From positions 868,001-932,000 of the forward strand of contig NZ_CP083405.1 of assembly GCF_000975265.2 (NCBI RefSeq): a DNA stretch of 64,000 nucleotides, in the 5' to 3' direction. The notes beneath the pieces were generated by a model. That model had not been told where the DNA came from. It did no database searches and saw nothing but the letters and a program-made list of their open reading frames with translations. This document shows, one piece after another, positions 55,471 through 64,000 of this stretch (positions within the stretch are counted from its first letter, which is position 1; each line of letters begins with the position of its first letter). This DNA is from Mycobacterium lepromatosis. GTDB lineage: Bacteria; Actinomycetota; Actinomycetes; Mycobacteriales; Mycobacteriaceae. The position numbers were made by a program, and so were the translations under genes.

Positions 55471-55589
55471 AGCCGTGTTTCCCTGTGGACACCTTCTCCG
55501 CGTGTCAGTCCTTAGCGATATAACTCGCACACATTTTCGAGTAACTGCAAGTAGGTTACAGTGGCTTTTGTCGTGCTCGATGTACGATG

Positions 55590-56195
55590 TCGCGGCTGAC
55601 AGGGCTCTCGTTCAACGCATTGACCACGCGGGAACGGTTGACCCTGTTGCAGCTTGTATTCAACGGCACGCCGCCAGTTAACTACCGGTCGAACGTGAGG
55701 TTGATCAATCAGATCGCAGAGCAGTCCGACTCCGAAGAGCTGAGCGGCACACTGCCCCCAGCGTTGGCGAGCGACTGCACATCACTGGCGCCTGGGCCAA
55801 CCGGCAGGTGGCCGAGGCTGCCGATCTCGGTGAACAGCACGCATTGACCGGTCAACCGTTGCCACCGCTGTTGACCGCTACCGCCACGACCCAAAGTGAC
55901 GAGTCATCGGTACCAGCCCCACGTACAGGTGACCCGAAACTTCTTTCGCCGGCTACCCAGTTTTGTTGACATCGAAACTCACTAACAGTTCAAGGCGCAT
56001 TGGCGGCTCTGAACACCAAGTTTCGTCCCGACCAGCTGGCCGGGCTGGCCAATCACTCGCTGCTGACTGCCTTAACCCAGATGGGTAGCTATACCGATGC
56101 GGATGTGTGTCTTGAGGTGTTTGTTGATCGACTGGGGGTAAAAGAGCTGCACGGTCGTTCTGTCGCAGCAGGACTGCGAAGCTGAGGGCAGCCTG
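55590..56195 (+). pseudogene. 13E12-family (DUF222) repeat protein relic
   Basis: Readable text: [33 protein letters not shown] then ALA (55700-55765), then in another frame [20 protein letters not shown] then [14 protein letters not shown] (55795-55890), and AALNTKFRPDQLAGLANHSL near 56000-56060 with GSYTDAD near 56085. This is the N-terminal DUF222 domain of the REP13E12 family, mobile-element proteins abundant in mycobacteria. The HNH nuclease end is not found; the next recognisable element is the group II intron relic. Confidence 0.8.
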
Positions 56196-58150
56196 GTGCG
56201 GTAGGTATGAGGGAAAGTGGCAAGCGGCCCTAACAAGCTGGACGTTCTAGTACCCCCGGATGGGGCGGGTCCGGCGAGCGAGACGGAAAGGTATACGGAA
56301 GAAGCCGGCGTTAACTATGCCCCTCCGATGGTGTATCGCCTCAAATCTGAGCGAATAGGGGTCGGAGACTCTGCGCACTTACTTCCCTTAGGGTCGTAGG
56401 GAATTCTTTGTAGATTTGTTCTCGCTGATGAAAAGACCGTGTTGACGTGTTGCGGGTTGTAGCCACGGCGATGTTGTATGGGCAGAATCGGGTGCCTCCT
56501 TCGTCAAGCGATCAACACGTGAACACGAGAACCACCCGGTTCCCGCCTTGATGCCACGTTCCAGCGCGGTGCTGGGACTAGGCGCGCCGTCGGCCGATCG
56601 GTTCGGAGTGAGACGGAGCCACCGCAGTAGTAGTCCGAGGTCGGGAAAGGCGGCTACTGGTCAAGGAGAACAGCGGAATCCGCAAAGGTATAAGAGACTG
56701 TCATGCTGGAAGATTGCGCCGCTGAATGGTGGTGCTCCATACGAACAGACCCTGATGGGACCCTAGCGGCAAGGATCGGAGATGCAGGCCAAGCTTTACC
56801 GGTGGGCGGCAGCCGATCCCGACCGCTGGTGCGATGATCTGTTCAATTTCGTCTCCTCCCCAGTCACCATGGTGGTGGCATTTGATCGGGGTGCAACCAA
56901 CCAGAGTGGCCCGTACAGCGGGATCGGACGGGCTGACTGTGGGCCGTATCGACTCCGAGGTCAAAGTCCCGGTGTTCCTAGGCGGGCTACGCACACCGCT
57001 CAAAAGTGGGCAGTGCCAACTTCAACCAGTGCAGGATACACAAATCCCCAAACTGAGCAGGGCGGGCAAGATGCTGTTGCTGGGGATTCCCACGGTGGCC
57101 GACCATGTCGTCCTCCAGGTGACGCTAAAATTGGTGCTGGAAAGCATCTTCGAGACCGACTTCGAGCCGGTATCGTGCGGGTTTCGGCCCGCACATCACA
57201 CACACGACGCCATCGCCGAGATCCATCTGCTCACCACCCAGAAATACCGATGGGTGTTAGACCACAGATATTGAGACATGCCTTGACACAGTCGACCACC
57301 CGGCCCTGATGAACCGGGTGCTCCAGCGGATCAAAGACAAGCGGGTGCTGCAGCTGGTCAAGTCGTTCCTCAAGGCCAGGATCCTCACCGAACTCGGCGA
57401 CCACGAGGACACCCATACCGGCACACCGCAAGGAGGCATCATCTGTTCCCACTGCTGGCCAACATAACGTCGTCGGTACTCGATGAGCACCTGCATATGC
57501 CACAGAAACCAGGCGACCCAATGTTGACCAGCACACCAAGGCGTGGCTAGAAAGGACTGCCGAACTGGCTCCTGGTTAGTTACACAGACGATTTCGTGGT
57601 GCTAGTCAAAGGACCTCAAAGCCACATCGAAACACTACGCAAAGACATCACCTCGAGTGCTCGAACCAATGGGATTGCACCTATCCGAGGCCAAAACCGT
57701 ACACATAAGTCAGGGGTTCAACTTTCTTGGGTGCCACATTCAGTGACACTGAAAAGCAGTAATGGTACACCTAAACCTTGATCGCCCACCGACCATTGAG
57801 GTCGATGAAGGCCAAGATCCGTACGCTAACCCGCAGAACATCACAGCCACCCCTGGGGGCCACGCTGAAGCGAATCAACCAGATCCTGCGTGGCTGTACG
57901 ACCTACTTCCGACATACCGTGGCCAAGCACACATTCGACTTTCTGTGTAAATTAATTTATGTGGTAGCGGATCGTGCACTGACAACAACACAGCCACCGT
58001 CGGAGATGGGCCTACATGCGGCGCCAGCCCACCAACCCCACCGGACAATGGCACCCCCATCAACACGAACGGGATCATCCTACTCAATCCCGCGTTAAGC
58101 GCCCTGTCGGCACCCGAGAAGCTGTTCCAGCACAATAGGTTACCAGCCTT
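56196..58150 (+). mobile_element. group II intron relic
   Basis: GTGCG at 56196-56200 fits the 5' consensus of group II introns (GUGYG). About 570 bases of G-rich, ORF-poor sequence follow, as expected for the RNA domains, with the text CGGCTACTGGTCAAGGAGAA near 56650. A maturase relic occupies 56770-58110. I could not find a domain V hairpin or 3' boundary, so the end is the end of recognisable maturase. It may have entered the 13E12 element, whose text stops just before 56196. Confidence 0.6.
56770..58110 (+). pseudogene. group II intron reverse transcriptase/maturase relic
   Basis: Successive blocks fit group II intron RT-maturases. MQAKLYRWAAADPDRWCDDL then FNFV opens at 56782. SDGLTVGRIDSEVKVPVFLG then GLR follows near 56925-56995. 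LLLGIPTVADHVVLQVTLKL then VLESIFETDFEPVSCGFRPA then HHTHDAIAEIHLL lies near 57070-57235 (RT motifs 2-3). IKDKRVLQLVKSFLKARILT then ELGD is near 57330-57405, and TGTPQGGI near 57420. The active-site YADD is YTDD in SYTDDFVVLVKG near 57577-57612. The maturase domain reads RINQILRGCTTYFRHTVAKH then TFDFL near 57870-57945. Several frameshifts and stops. Confidence 0.88.
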
Positions 58151-58520
58151 CCATCATCGTATCTACCACGCTCAAAAGTTGCAATCGGAGACCAGCAAGG
58201 CACTTACCTGGCAGCAGCATCATGCCAATGAGTGACATCATCCTCCTAGACCGACTGCGCCCGTCATTACCTCACGACCTTCGACAACGACAAAGCCCGA
58301 AACTAACACCTTCTGGCACCCCGAAAATCTGTTTCGCACCGACAACGAAAACAAAGGGACCCCATAGCTGGTACGCCCATCGAGCGGGACATTCATACAC
58401 ATCTAGACATCCGCGACATCCACGCCGAGGCCCAAAAACTGACGATCATCATCGTCCGACACTGCTAGGACCGCGTTATCGTTTCACGACAACCCAAACC
58501 ATCGTGTTCTGACCGCGGTC
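58151..58520. other. decayed stretch after the intron relic
   Basis: Plus-strand text such as KGTPIAGTPIERDIHTHLDI near 58355-58415 looks protein-like, perhaps the end of a transposase or other mobile gene, but I cannot place it. No intron domain V found. Confidence 0.35.
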
Positions 58521-59003
58521 TCAACTACTGCTGGACATCTTTTCCCGGAATCGACAGTTCACCGATTCCGGCAATAGCTTTGAAACGTCACCGCCTAACA
58601 TCGCAACCTCTTTGACCAAAGACGACGATACGAACGAATACCGCGGCGCCGTCGCGACGAAGAAAGTGTCGACGCCCGCGATGTGTCTGTTCATCTGCGC
58701 CATCTGCAGCTCGTATTCGAAATCCGTTCCGGTGCGCAGGCCCTTCACGATGGCCGTCATTCCGCGAGACCTGACGAAGGCGACCACTAATCCCTCTCCG
58801 GCCTCCACGCGCAAGTTAGGCAGGTGCATCGTCGACTCATTGATCATCGCGATCCGCTCGTCGAGGTCGAACATACCCTTCTTGACAGGGTTGATCAGGA
58901 TCGCGACCACCACCTCGTCGAACTGAGCCGCGGCGCGTTCAAATACGTCGATGTGGCCCAACGTCACCGGATCGAATGACCCCGGACATACCACACCGCT
59001 CAC
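58521..59003 (-). CDS. coaD: phosphopantetheine adenylyltransferase
   Basis: Fourth-to-last... penultimate step of coenzyme A synthesis: phosphopantetheine + ATP to dephospho-CoA, in the cytosol. 160 residues from the GTG at 59003 ([20 protein letters not shown]). The nucleotidyltransferase TxGH motif is TLGH, with Lys near 88 in [20 protein letters not shown] and the C-terminal [13 protein letters not shown]. The frame is open 22 codons further but that part is the gap before rsmD. The last residues KMSSSS differ from Mtb, as expected for a variable tail. With panB it keeps the CoA route alive in this window. Confidence 0.95.
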   Translation of the reverse strand: MSGVVCPGSFDPVTLGHIDVFERAAAQFDEVVVAILINPVKKGMFDLDERIAMINESTMHLPNLRVEAGEGLVVAFVRSRGMTAIVKGLRTGTDFEYELQMAQMNRHIAGVDTFFVATAPRYSFVSSSLVKEVAMLGGDVSKLLPESVNCRFREKMSSSS

Positions 59004-59025
59004 GATCGAAACTCTACACGGCGGA

Positions 59026-59580
59026 TCAGGCCAATTCAGCAAGCTCCAGACGGGTGTCACCGTACACACGCGACTGCCACGAACTCCATCCGGCAGGCCA
59101 GGTCAACGGCACGCTCGCGACACCACGTTCTATCACCGCGACGGTTCCCGGCCGCGCCCAGCCGTGGGTGGTAAACATGGCCAGCACCGCTTCGACCTCA
59201 GCGGTGTCAATCGCATAGGGCGGATCGGCCAGCATAAGATCCACCGGAGACTCAGTCCCGGCGGCCAAGACAGTTGCCACCGGACCGCAGCGCAGCCTGG
59301 CGCCAACCAGACCTAAGGCTGTCACGTTGCGCTCGATGACAGCAACAGTGCGCTGGTCGGATTCCACGAACAGCGCCGACGCGGCTCCGCGCGACAGCGC
59401 CTCCAGACCGAGCGCACCCGATCCGGCGTAAAGGTCTAGTACTGCCAGACCGGTCAGTTCCCGTTGCGCAGCAACGATGTTGAAAAGCGACTCGCGCACC
59501 TGATCGGTGGTCGGCCTGGCCCCCCGCCGTGGAACAACAATGCGCCTTCCCCGCGCTACACCACCAATGATCCGGGTCAG
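59026..59580 (-). CDS. rsmD: 16S rRNA (guanine-N2) methyltransferase RsmD
   Basis: Orthologue of Mtb Rv2966c, the RsmD-type methylase of 16S rRNA G966. SAM-binding motif [20 protein letters not shown] near residues 51-70 and the catalytic DPPY in [10 protein letters not shown] near 122. The conserved N-terminus [16 protein letters not shown] lies upstream of the first ordinary start (GTG 59499) and is in frame. Its first codon would be CTG at 59580, overlapping the stop of the pca relic (CTGA). So either a CTG start is used or a shorter protein lacking 27 residues is made. I give the longer form (184 residues). Confidence 0.85.
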   Translation of the reverse strand: MTRIIGGVARGRRIVVPRRGARPTTDQVRESLFNIVAAQRELTGLAVLDLYAGSGALGLEALSRGAASALFVESDQRTVAVIERNVTALGLVGARLRCGPVATVLAAGTESPVDLMLADPPYAIDTAEVEAVLAMFTTHGWARPGTVAVIERGVASVPLTWPAGWSSWQSRVYGDTRLELAELA

Positions 59581-62500
59581 TTCAGCACCACCAGCAACTC
59601 TCCGCCCTCAATTACGACGGTACTAGACACCACCCGCACCACAACAGCCCCCTTCGGGACAGTGATCGGAGCTTCCATCTTCATCACCCCGATGCTGGCG
59701 ATGGCCTGGCCAACACTGACTTGGACATCAACGGACACTGCCATAGTGACGACTCCAGCGAATGGTGTCGCAGTGTGTCTAGGATTACCGCGGTCGGCCT
59801 TCTCGGCAGCCGGAACCGAGTTGCTGATGCGACGGTCATGCACCGGTGCCGGCTGCAGCTGGTCGTTGACGATACAAATCACCGTCCGCATAGCATGCTC
59901 GTCGGGATCGGAGGTGGCCTCGAGCCCGATCAACAGTCAAACCCGCGCTCCAGTTCCAGCCTGTGCTCTTCATCCTAGTGAAGGCCGCAAAAGAACTGGT
60001 TGACCGACAATTGCGAAGTGTCACCGTAGGTTTTTGGATGCTCCTCAAATTCCTTTGCCAGAAAAAGGCATAACAACATACTTATTAACGTGGCTTGACG
60101 CCTGGGACCGGCCAAGGTTAGGGCAACCTCATCGTCGCTGGCTATTTGCCGCATTGGGCTTGGCCGAAGCGCAGCCGGCCAGCGCCGTCGCGCGCAGCGG
60201 TTCCGGCCAGCCGCCGTACAGATCACCAAACTCGCCCTGCAGAAACCCCATCACCAAACCTGGGATATCGAATCGCACTGGATCCGAGTCAAGTTCGTCT
60301 GCACTTAACCTTAACGACAACCAACACCAGCGCCAGATAACCGACCACCTTAGACGTCGGCGTGACCTTGATCAATCTGCCCAACACACAGCCGACCCCC
60401 ACATAGGCCTACTCGAATCGAGTCACCAGAACCAGCGCAATCGCATGCTGACGCAGATTCGATAATTGGCCACCCAGAATTTCATGGCGATATGCCCATC
60501 CTGTTGAACCAGGTAGCTCAAATTCAAAGGGTGCTCACACTTTTCTTACTAATTCCCAGTACTGCTCCAATGTGCACACGGCGAAGTACGGCAGGTCGCA
60601 CTCAGTGTGCGCCGTAGCGGCCAAGTCGAGCTCAGCGCGGACTGACTCGTTGTCCCTGCTAGCTGCACGGCAGCACCGTCGACGGCGTCCGCGTACCAAG
60701 AGGCTATGTAGCTGACCAGCTGCCCTCTCCAGTGTGTCATGGATATGTACGTGCACGAACAGAACGAAACAACTGCGCAACGCAACGACTAACTGTCGTG
60801 GTCCTGGTGTCCGCAACAGTCCGGCCGTATCCTTGATGGCCGGCACGTGTGCGCCAGCACCCACGATCTGCTCGGCCAGGTTCAAATAGTAATCAAGCGC
60901 GTAGAGTCGCTCCCCCGGTCGGACAAATCACCGGTGTAGAACATCGCGACTTCTGCTATTGCAGAAATAGTTTCATCTACCGCGTCGATATCCTAGCGCA
61001 TCGACTGAACAGTGTTGAGCGCGTAAAAGATTCGGAAGATGTCAACGCCGGCTGCTGTTGCCTTCGCTACGAACATCGTAGACAACCACCTCAGGATACA
61101 GTGTGTAGCCCGATCGTGTTGCAGCCCCGCAACAGCATCTGCAGACAAATGTTGGGGCAGCACAACACGCAGCATAGCCAGCCGCTCCCAGAGAGCCTCC
61201 TTGAGGAAACGCGCAGTGCCACGTCGTACGTCGCGCAGTCCCCACCCCTCCACCCACCACAGCCATGGCATGATCTAGGCGAGATAGATTGCCACCCTAG
61301 CCAACCCGCTGACACGCACTCGGATAGCCAGCAGCGCTTGGTGGGCGCAGCAAAACATCGGCGTCAGTAAACTCTACCACCACCAATTCCCGCAACCAGC
61401 ACGTAAAACGCTAGGACAACAACCCAACCAATCGATGCTTAGCTCCGTTCGGTGGCGCAGCTTGTAGATCGATGTCGAGCAGCTTGTTGTGTGGGTACAC
61501 CGTTGACGGCCGCAAGCCATGCGGTCAGTTGACGGTGACATCGGCTAGATAGTTGAGGGCTTGGTATCGCGATCGACCGAGGTGCGCACGGTCAGCAACT
61601 GTGGCCACTCGTCGATGAACGATGTGGTTAAGTCGGCCGGATCGAAAATTCGGGGCATCCAGGACCGCTTGTAAAAGAGAATATTCATCGACACGCCACG
61701 AATCAGGAACTCCGCAATCACTCGGCGCGCCCTGCCTACCGCCGTCGGAAAATCACAGCCTAGTAGGTCAGCTTGACCAGTATGAAATCGCAGTGCGCGC
61801 TGACTGACGGCACCGAGGTTAGTGCTGCCGTCCAACAGGATGCCTACCCCACCGGGGTACGGTACACGCTGATCCAGCCGGTTTCGGGCCTAAAACCGTT
61901 AACCGGATCCTCGATGGTGATGCGGCACGACAACATGACGACGTGCGACCGAGTGTCCTGCTAGCCTAAACCCAGCTCGTCTAGCAACGCTCTAAAGGTA
62001 ATCCACAGCTGGGTAGAAACCAGATCGACATCGGCGATCTCCTTAGTTACTGTGTGCTCCAACTGAGTCCGCGGACTCATCTCAATGAAGACATACTCGC
62101 CGCTCTCACCCAGCAGACACGCTCCCACACCAGCCTAACTGTAACCAATATGCCGGGCAAACACGGCCCCACGTTTGCGCACATTTGTCGCGCAATTCAA
62201 CGGGCAAGCCTGGCGTGGACGCTAGCTCGATGACCTGTTGATGACAACGCTGCACACTGCAATCACGCAAATATGGAGTGGACCGCGTTGCCGAGGTTGT
62301 CGGCAAGGATCTGCATCGCGATATGGTATGGCCGCAGTATTCCCTGTGCGAGATAGACCATCGGATCCTCGAACAGGGATTTGACTCTCGGCTGGCGGCT
62401 TCGATCGCTTCGGGCAGCACGCTGGCATCGCTGACTCGGGGAATACCTCGACCACCGTCGGCAACTGTTTTGACGAACAACGGAAACCGAATGCCGATCT

Positions 62501-62960
62501 ATCCCGACTCCAGGGCCGACACCAGCGCATCGACCAAGGCTGACGGTGCCGACAAATGAGCACGGGCAGGCCGGCTTCACGGACCGCAGCGATCGCCCAA
62601 GACTTATTTCCTGTCAGCTTAAGCATTTCGGCGGTGGTGCCGAAATGGGTGATGCCTGGGGCCGCACATACCGCAGCCAACTCTGGATTCTCCGATAAAA
62701 ACCCGTAGCCAGGGTAGAAGGCGCCGGCGCCAATACGACGAGCCGCGTCGACAATTTCATCGATGGGCGGTTAGGCACCCGCACTGGATGACCAACGTCG
62801 CCAATATGGTAGGACTCGCCGCCCTTAAATCGATGCAGCGAATTGCTGTCCTCGTAAGGATACACTGCCACCGTGGTTACACCCGATTCGTAAGCAGCAC
62901 GGGAGGCGCAGATCGCGATCTCCCTGCGATTAGCCGACCAACACTTTGGAGAACACGCGT
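59577..62960 (-). pseudogene. pca: pyruvate carboxylase relic
   Basis: Length (3384 bases) equals an intact Pca of about 1127 residues. N-terminal biotin carboxylase text: VAVYPYEDSNSLHRFKGGES near 62815-62875, PGYGFLSENPELAAVCAAPG near 62655-62715 and LTGNKSWAIAAVREAGLPVL near 62565-62620. Middle parts are heavily broken (60480-62100). The biotin-lysine motif is kept near the end, VGQAIASIGVMKMEAPITVP near 59660-59720, with the final stop TGA at 59577-59579. Pyruvate carboxylase refills oxaloacetate. Many frameshifts and stops. Its intact flanks rsmD and the VKOR gene are the same as in Mtb. Confidence 0.92.
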
Positions 62961-62964
62961 GCCC

Positions 62965-63624
62965 CTAAAGCCAGTAACTCATAAAAAGTGTCTGCCAATA
63001 GTTCCAAAACCGCACCATGATCAGCAAAAACACCGTAATGAACCACAGCGTGGCAATCGACCATCGCCATTGGTAAATTCCCCGTGCTATGGTGCTGGTC
63101 CGGCCAGTCAGGCCCTCAAGCAGCGGACGAAACACGATGGCGTTGACCACCACCAGTAGCGACACGCTGACAGTCCAGATCACCATGCAATAGGCGCACA
63201 ACGCCCCGATGCGGTACAGACTCTGAAAAATCAGCCAATGCACAAACCCCACACCAACCCATGTACCAACCGCCAGTCCAATCCAGTACCATTGCGGCAG
63301 TGACACTTCGGCGACCGAGAGCACACCGGTGACAGTCACGACAGTAAAGCCCACGATACCCAGCAACGGATTGGGAAATTCGAATACGGACGCCTGCGGT
63401 GTGTTCATTACCGAGCCGCATGCGACGATCGGGTTGACATTACACGACGGCACGTAAGCCGAGTTGAGCAAAATCCTGATCTTTTCAACTGTTAACATCA
63501 TCGAGGCGGCCAAGCCAATCACACCCGCAATCAGCACCCACCACGTGGTGGGCACCGGTATTGACAATTCGTTAGCCGGAGCCGGTGTCAGATCGCCGGA
63601 ACGCTCGACAGGTTGTGCTGACAC
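62965..63624 (-). CDS. vitamin K epoxide reductase (VKOR)-family membrane protein
   Basis: Orthologue of Mtb Rv2968c, the VKOR that reoxidises DsbA-like proteins by passing electrons to menaquinone. 219 residues from the GTG at 63624 (VSAQPVERSGDL); the frame is open 19 codons further but that overlaps the preceding gene. Four or five membrane helices. The two cysteine pairs are present: SCNVNPIVACGSV near 68-77 and the active CAYC in GALCAYCMVIW near 138. It follows the DsbA-like gene by eight bases, the expected oxidant-carrier pair. Confidence 0.93.
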   Translation of the reverse strand: MSAQPVERSGDLTPAPANELSIPVPTTWWVLIAGVIGLAASMMLTVEKIRILLNSAYVPSCNVNPIVACGSVMNTPQASVFEFPNPLLGIVGFTVVTVTGVLSVAEVSLPQWYWIGLAVGTWVGVGFVHWLIFQSLYRIGALCAYCMVIWTVSVSLLVVVNAIVFRPLLEGLTGRTSTIARGIYQWRWSIATLWFITVFLLIMVRFWNYWQTLFMSYWL

Positions 63625-63631
63625 CGAGTAG

Positions 63632-64000
63632 TTACGACGTCGTCGTAGCAGTGACAGCCATGTCGATGCCCGGAACGGCACCCACGATTGCTTTAATCTT
63701 GGCCACCAGTGCGTCGGGTGTCAACGGGTCGTATTCGTCGTCGTTGATCTTGATCGTCGGGGTCGCTGAAATCTTCGCGAGCGCTGCCTCTGCGGCGACC
63801 TTGGCCAGGTACTTCCCGCTGGTAATACAGTCCGGGACCTTCCCGACCACGCCGGCTTCCCGCGCGATTTCGATCAACTTCGCATTGTCAGGGAAACTGC
63901 TCGCAAGTTCACTGGGTTGGAAGTTGCGGCTGTACAATGCAGCACGGAACCGACGGTACGCGTCCATGGATTCATCGGCAACGCACAAGGACGCCGCACC
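63632..64000 (-). CDS. DsbA/thioredoxin-like exported protein, C-terminal part
   Basis: The last 122 codons of a gene that runs off the window edge, matching the C-terminal part of Mtb Rv2969c (DsbA-like, about 255 residues). Seen are DAYRRFRAALYSRNFQPSE, the helical insert, and the thioredoxin-fold end ISATPTIKINDDEY with its cis-proline in TPT, then DALVAKIKAIV. The CXXC active site would lie beyond the edge, so integrity cannot be judged. It is upstream of the VKOR gene on the same strand. Confidence 0.9.
   Translation of the reverse strand, partial: GAASLCVADESMDAYRRFRAALYSRNFQPSELASSFPDNAKLIEIAREAGVVGKVPDCITSGKYLAKVAAEAALAKISATPTIKINDDEYDPLTPDALVAKIKAIVGAVPGIDMAVTATTTS

Noticed and set aside
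58150-58510. Insertion-sequence transposase fragment after the intron relic
   Set aside because: The text is protein-like but I could not match a DDE motif or terminal repeats, so it is left unassigned.

Overview
The window is typical of a leprosy-bacillus genome (Mycobacterium leprae or its sister M. lepromatosis). The intact genes are recognisable mycobacterial orthologues: ESX-5 EccB/EccC, GlnE, GlnA2, Hip1, PanB, MabR, the FAS-II operon and SepIVA. About half of the DNA between them is decayed coding sequence, full of frameshifts and stops but still alignable in pieces. M. tuberculosis (Mtb) gene names below are recalled from family knowledge; no search was run.

Layout. (1) 1-2.6 kb: a PE-like fragment and a CYP143 relic. 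(2) 2.6-8.3 kb: eccC5 and eccB5 (ESX-5 core) on the minus strand, with a large palindrome upstream of eccB5. (3) 8.7-10.6 kb: a malQ pseudogene. (4) 10.86-11.2 kb: 344-bp dispersed repeat, copy A. (5) 11.5-19.2 kb: glnE, glnA2, a frameshifted hip1 paralogue and intact hip1. (6) 19.2-25.7 kb: a wax ester synthase/DGAT relic, intact panB, a CYTH-CHAD relic, rnpB (RNase P RNA) and a VanX-type dipeptidase relic. (7) 25.75-31.5 kb: RNase H/phosphatase, a decaying zinc-ribbon protein, a Nif3-family gene, a cobC relic, a ptkA relic, ptpA and a SURF1-family gene. (8) 31.5-40.6 kb: a graveyard holding cobD, epoxide hydrolase, AbiEi/AbiEii toxin-antitoxin, ahpE and exported-protein relics plus an AT-rich tract. 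Only tRNA-Val and one DUF3052 gene look alive there. (9) 40.6-50.3 kb: aceE, mabR and the operon fabD-acpM-kasA-kasB-accD6, ended by a strong hairpin. (10) 50.5-50.87 kb: repeat copy B, flanked by two truncated genes. (11) 51.2-54.2 kb: mutM, rnc, a YceD-family gene and sepIVA. (12) 54.5-58.5 kb: a permease relic, a 13E12 relic and a group II intron reverse transcriptase relic. (13) 58.5-64 kb: coaD, rsmD, a pyruvate carboxylase relic, a VKOR-family gene and a partial DsbA-like gene.

How the genes work together. aceE makes acetyl-CoA. AccD6 carboxylates it to malonyl-CoA, FabD loads malonate on AcpM, and KasA and KasB elongate meromycolate chains under MabR, so the mycolic acid supply line is complete here. 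GlnA2/GlnE (nitrogen), PanB/CoaD (coenzyme A), ESX-5, SepIVA and RNA/DNA maintenance genes are also kept. Cobalamin synthesis (cobC, cobD), pyruvate carboxylase, alpha-glucan use (malQ), peroxiredoxin AhpE and mobile or defence elements are dead.

The two 344-bp repeats bound the glnE-accD6 block, and both of its edges are gene-order breaks relative to Mtb, which points to repeat-mediated rearrangement. I recall glnE following smc in M. leprae TN, with eccB5/eccC5 far away. If that memory is right, this is not the TN arrangement and M. lepromatosis is a good candidate source. I see no CRISPR array and no intact novel system. The best leads are the co-decay of PtkA with its target tyrosines in PtpA, three large palindromes, AbiE and group II intron relics, and a decaying zinc-ribbon gene with a trinucleotide tract at its start.
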